Shown here piece after piece: positions 61,346-64,000 of a DNA stretch of 64,000 bases; positions within the stretch are counted from its first letter, which is position 1; each line of letters begins with the position of its first letter. Origin of the DNA: Microbacterium sp. H83 (lineage in GTDB: Bacteria; Actinomycetota; Actinomycetes; Actinomycetales; Microbacteriaceae); contig NZ_LWCU01000053.1 of NCBI RefSeq assembly GCF_001650405.1, forward strand, positions 62,001 through 126,000. Reading direction: 5' to 3'. The position numbers were made by a program, and so were the translations under genes. The notes below the pieces were generated by a model. That model made no database searches. It saw only the letters and a program-made list of their open reading frames with translations, and was not told where the DNA came from.

Positions 61346-62463
61346 AGGAGCCCGAGATTCCCGACGTTGCTCAGGAGTGCGGGACCGCACCGATCCTCTC
61401 GGCGTCCATCATGGCCCACCCGCGCCGTGCGGAGAACGCGAGACGGATCCTCGCCCACCTGTCGCCGCTCAGGGCTCGAATCGTTTTCGATCCGGAACCG
61501 TTCGGGTCGCCGTCGACGAGCAGAACGGCGAGGTTGGCGTGGCGGCCGTGGCTTCGTTCGGCGACGCATCACCTGGTCCTTCAGGACGATGTCGTGCTTC
61601 ACCCTCGCTTCGTCCAGCAGATCCAAGAAGCTGTGGCCAGCCAACCCCGTGCCGCGTTGAGCTTCTTCTCGGAATGGGGGTCCTTCACATCGAACGCTCT
61701 TCGGGTCGCGGCGCTCGCCGGAGCGTCGTGGGTATCGCAGCCCGATACTTATCTCTCAACAGTCGCGATGGTGCTGCCGACCCGCGACGCGGAGCTCGCA
61801 AGCGAGTTCATATCCCAACATCCGGGCGATCCCGACGATGAATGTATGGGACGGTTCGTCCAGTCCCGTCGGATGGACCACTTCGTCAGCAACCCGAACC
61901 TCGTCGACCACGATGTCCTGTCTAGCCTGGTCGGGAACGGGAATCACGGCGTGCGACGCGCGACGAACTTCGTCGCAGACACCGCGGCACCAGCCACTTG
62001 GTGGTCGACACCCCCGCTGGATACCCCCGACAGGGTGCCGTCGCTGCACTGGCGAACGGGTACTCCCAGCTCCTACGAACGGTCATCTGAGGACGCCGCA
62101 GTCTGGACGATCGCTGCTCAAAGGGATCACTGGGGAGAATCTCAACCCGCCATCTCGCGGATCGTACGGAGATCGCTGGAGCCCCTCGGGTTCGAAACGC
62201 GGGACATTCGTTTCTACAACGCACTTCTCGGTGCGGCTCTGGTGCTGTGTGACCAGATCGCGCTCGCCGCGACTCTAGATCGGCGTGACGGCGACTTCGC
62301 CTCGCTGTGCGCGCGATCAGCTGTCCATTCCCTCGCTCCGGGGACTCTGCGCGGTGTCGCGCGGAACCTCGGCCTCGATGCTGACTCTCAGGAGATCGAG
62401 CGCACCTTCATTGACATCTACGAACGGGTGGACGCCCTAGTGCGGGGAAGCTCCGCGTCATGA
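61342..62463 (+). CDS. Putative glycosyltransferase-A-like protein, 373 aa
   Basis: This protein of uncertain family opens 'ILSASIMAHPRRAENARRILAHL' and has a 'HLVLQDDVVLHPRFVQQI' segment with Asp82-Asp83, like the metal-binding DxD/DD motif of GT-A enzymes. The rest is helical, including a C-terminal domain with 'LEPLGFETRDIRFYNALLGAALVLCDQIALAATL'. It overlaps the formyltransferase-HD stop by 4 bases and ends the operon. It may add the modified sugar or a second residue. No signal peptide or membrane segment is seen. The assignment is tentative. Confidence 0.6.
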   Translation: MKEPEIPDVAQECGTAPILSASIMAHPRRAENARRILAHLSPLRARIVFDPEPFGSPSTSRTARLAWRPWLRSATHHLVLQDDVVLHPRFVQQIQEAVASQPRAALSFFSEWGSFTSNALRVAALAGASWVSQPDTYLSTVAMVLPTRDAELASEFISQHPGDPDDECMGRFVQSRRMDHFVSNPNLVDHDVLSSLVGNGNHGVRRATNFVADTAAPATWWSTPPLDTPDRVPSLHWRTGTPSSYERSSEDAAVWTIAAQRDHWGESQPAISRIVRRSLEPLGFETRDIRFYNALLGAALVLCDQIALAATLDRRDGDFASLCARSAVHSLAPGTLRGVARNLGLDADSQEIERTFIDIYERVDALVRGSSAS

Positions 62464-62490
62464 TGATCACGAGCTTCTGACGCCCGTCGT

Positions 62491-63480
62491 CTAGAAGCCC
62501 TCCGGCTCCCGCGGCGTGTAGGCGCTCTCCAGCGCATCGAGCTCTGCGTCCTCGAGACGGATGCCGGCGGCGGCGACGGCATCCGAGATGTGCGATGCCT
62601 TCGTCGCGCCGACGATCGGAGCCGTGACGGCCGACTGCTGCGCCACCCATGCGAGCGCGACCTGCGCCCTCGACACGCCCCGTTCGGAAGCGACCCGGGC
62701 GACGGCGTCCACGATCGCGCGGTTCGAGTCCTCCTCGCGTCGGTAGAGCGTCTTGCCGAAGGCGTCGGACTCCGTGCGCGCGGTGGTCTCCTCCCAGTCA
62801 CGCGTGAGACGGCCGCGCGCGAGCGGCGACCACGGCAGCACGCCCACCCCGGTGTCGAGGCAGAACGGATGCATCTCCCGCTCCTCCTCGCGCTGCAGCA
62901 GGTTGTACTGGTCCTGCATCGACACGAACGGCGTCCAGCCGTTCTGCGCCGCCGTGTGCTGAGCGGTGACGAACTGCCACGCCCACATCGACGAGGCCCC
63001 GATGTACCGGGCCTTCCCCGAGCGCACCACATCGTGCAGCGCTTCCATGGTCTCCTCGATCGGCGTCTCGGGGTCCCAGCGATGGATCTGGTACAGGTCG
63101 ACGTAGTCCGTGCCGAGGCGCCTCAGGCTGGCATCGATGCCCGAGAGGATGTGGCCGCGGCTGAGGCCCGCCTGATTCGCACCCGGGCCCATTCGTCCGT
63201 GCACTTTGGTGGCGATGACGACCTCGTCGCGGCGGGCGAAGTCGGCGAGAGCCCGCCCGACGAACTCCTCGCTCGTGCCGTCGGAGTACACATCGGCCGT
63301 GTCGAACGTCGTGATGCCTGCGTCCAGCGCCTGCCTGATGAGGGGTCGGCTGGACTCCTCATCGAGCGACCAGCCGTGCGTTCCGCGGTCCGGTGCGCCG
63401 AAGCTCATGCATCCCAGCACCACCTTCGAGATCTTCAGGCCGGATCGGCCGAGCCTCACGCTGTCCTCTGCACGCAGCAT
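62491..63480 (-). CDS. Aldo/keto reductase
   Basis: This 329-residue NADPH-dependent reductase has the AKR fold. Motifs: 'GRSGLKISKVVLGCMSFG' at the start, catalytic Asp and Tyr in 'TTFDTADVYSDGTSEEFVGRAL', Lys in 'VVIATKVHG', His in 'YVDLYQIHRWDPETPIEETMEAL', and 'PIVGATKASHI' for cofactor binding. It resembles AKR proteins often annotated as tagatose or YajO-like reductases. ATG 63480 was preferred over a GTG at 63522. It converges with the preceding operon, 27 bases apart, and looks like ordinary chromosome outside the island. Confidence 0.93.
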   Translation of the reverse strand: MLRAEDSVRLGRSGLKISKVVLGCMSFGAPDRGTHGWSLDEESSRPLIRQALDAGITTFDTADVYSDGTSEEFVGRALADFARRDEVVIATKVHGRMGPGANQAGLSRGHILSGIDASLRRLGTDYVDLYQIHRWDPETPIEETMEALHDVVRSGKARYIGASSMWAWQFVTAQHTAAQNGWTPFVSMQDQYNLLQREEEREMHPFCLDTGVGVLPWSPLARGRLTRDWEETTARTESDAFGKTLYRREEDSNRAIVDAVARVASERGVSRAQVALAWVAQQSAVTAPIVGATKASHISDAVAAAGIRLEDAELDALESAYTPREPEGF

Positions 63481-63685
63481 CCGACCGCCCTTCGCATCGT
63501 GGTCCTCCCACGATGCTCTCACGTCGGGGTCGGTCAGCGGCGTGCGAACGCGTCCGGGATGCGACGGCCTCAGCGCTCTCCGGAACGCCTTCGGATACTC
63601 CGGAGGCCTTCCGCTGTCAACCGCCCTGCGACCTCACGCGCTCGTGACGGAACATGGTGATCCGCACACGACCGAGGAGGGCACC

Positions 63686-63919
63686 ATGACCAACATCGAC
63701 GCTTTCGCCAACAGCTTCGAGCCGGAGATGCCGGGAGTCCCGGAGAGCGACCCGACGGACGGCACGTTCCCGACCGACACCCAGCAGCCCGACACGCAGG
63801 GCGATGACCCGATCGACGCCGAGATCGGCGAGGACGGTCAGGGCGACCTCTCGCCCGAGGACGAGGGCAGCCAGCACTCCGGCGACGCCCCCGTAGACCT
63901 CCGGGACGGCACCGAGTGA
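63686..63919 (+). CDS. Small acidic hypothetical protein, 77 aa
   Basis: This very acidic, disordered-looking protein is rich in Asp, Glu, Pro and Gln ('DTQQPDTQGDDPIDAEIGEDGQGDL' in parts). GAGGAGG precedes the ATG by 6 bases, an excellent ribosome site. The stop overlaps the next start (GTGA). No family is recognised; the composition resembles small stress-linked acidic proteins of Microbacterium. Confidence 0.72.
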   Translation: MTNIDAFANSFEPEMPGVPESDPTDGTFPTDTQQPDTQGDDPIDAEIGEDGQGDLSPEDEGSQHSGDAPVDLRDGTE

Positions 63920-64000
63920 GCGACGCGGACACGAACGACCCGCGGCCCGAGGAGGTCGAGGCGGCAGCCGACGCGCCCGACCGCGACCCCATCGCCGCGC
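63916..64000 (+). CDS. Hypothetical protein, N-terminal fragment at the window edge
   Basis: Only 28 codons are visible, starting from a GTG that overlaps the previous stop by 4 bases. The translated part is acidic and Ala/Pro-rich ('SDADTNDPRPEEVEAAADA'). It runs off the window; nothing further can be said. Confidence 0.5.
   Translation, partial: MSDADTNDPRPEEVEAAADAPDRDPIAA

Overview
The window is a high-GC actinobacterial chromosome segment that includes the replication origin. Gene order (parB-parA-rsmG-jag-yidC-yidD-rnpA-rpmH / dnaA-oriC-dnaN-recF-dciA-gyrB-gyrA), codon use, CrgA, DUF3566, the fhaA-fhaB-pstP-rodA-pbpA-pknA-pknB morphogenesis operon and a class E sortase point to Microbacteriaceae, most likely Microbacterium. 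This is inferred from gene content; no database search was possible. Genes left of about 10.3 kb run on the minus strand and the core genes right of 10.6 kb run on the plus strand, as expected for replication outward from oriC (about 12.1-12.36 kb).

Region by region. 1-2.0 kb: partial GrpB-family gene, a small hypothetical gene and a sugar-porter MFS transporter. 2.1-10.3 kb: segregation and membrane-insertion genes. Between parA and rsmG lies a 3.2 kb stretch with no credible gene. Eight perfect 14-bp parS cores (GTTTCACGTGAAAC) lie between 3981 and 7892; six are in this stretch, one covers the parA start codon and one lies in the 5' end of rsmG. 10.3-20.8 kb: dnaA, oriC, dnaN, recF, dciA, gyrB, gyrA and DUF3566. 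20.8-25.1 kb: a two-component system with a DUF4097 protein, tRNA-Ile and tRNA-Ala, and two small genes. 25.1-32.4 kb: a LacI regulator divergent from a 2007-residue secreted GH92 alpha-mannosidase that ends in an LAGTG wall-anchor signal, with a LacI-type operator between them. 32.5-39.5 kb: M24 peptidase, DUF1801, Nudix, YbaK, cyclophilin, rhomboid, crgA, sortase E, a small membrane protein and a PabA-type amidotransferase. 39.5-48.4 kb: the complete Ser/Thr kinase, phosphatase, FHA and peptidoglycan-elongation operon. 48.7-55.3 kb: tRNA-Leu, membrane proteins, a YtrA-like GntR regulator, GNAT and a siderophore-interacting protein.

55.2-62.5 kb is an accessory island, partly of lower GC. 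It holds a GT-B glycosyltransferase (with a Nudix gene) divergent from a tightly overlapping operon: Gfo/Idh oxidoreductase, DegT aminotransferase, a formyltransferase fused to an HD phosphohydrolase, and a protein with a glycosyltransferase-A-like DDV motif. This looks like a pathway that makes and transfers an N-formylated amino sugar, and it is the best candidate here for an undescribed system. The window ends with an aldo/keto reductase, a small acidic protein and a truncated gene.

Other signals: TGTTAACA palindromes beside DnaA-box-like sequences at oriC and two other intergenic loci, a 77-bp two-tier hairpin upstream of fhaA, an inverted-repeat gyrB-gyrA spacer, and ten genes whose -10 hexamer lies 6-7 nt before the start codon, suggesting leaderless transcription.
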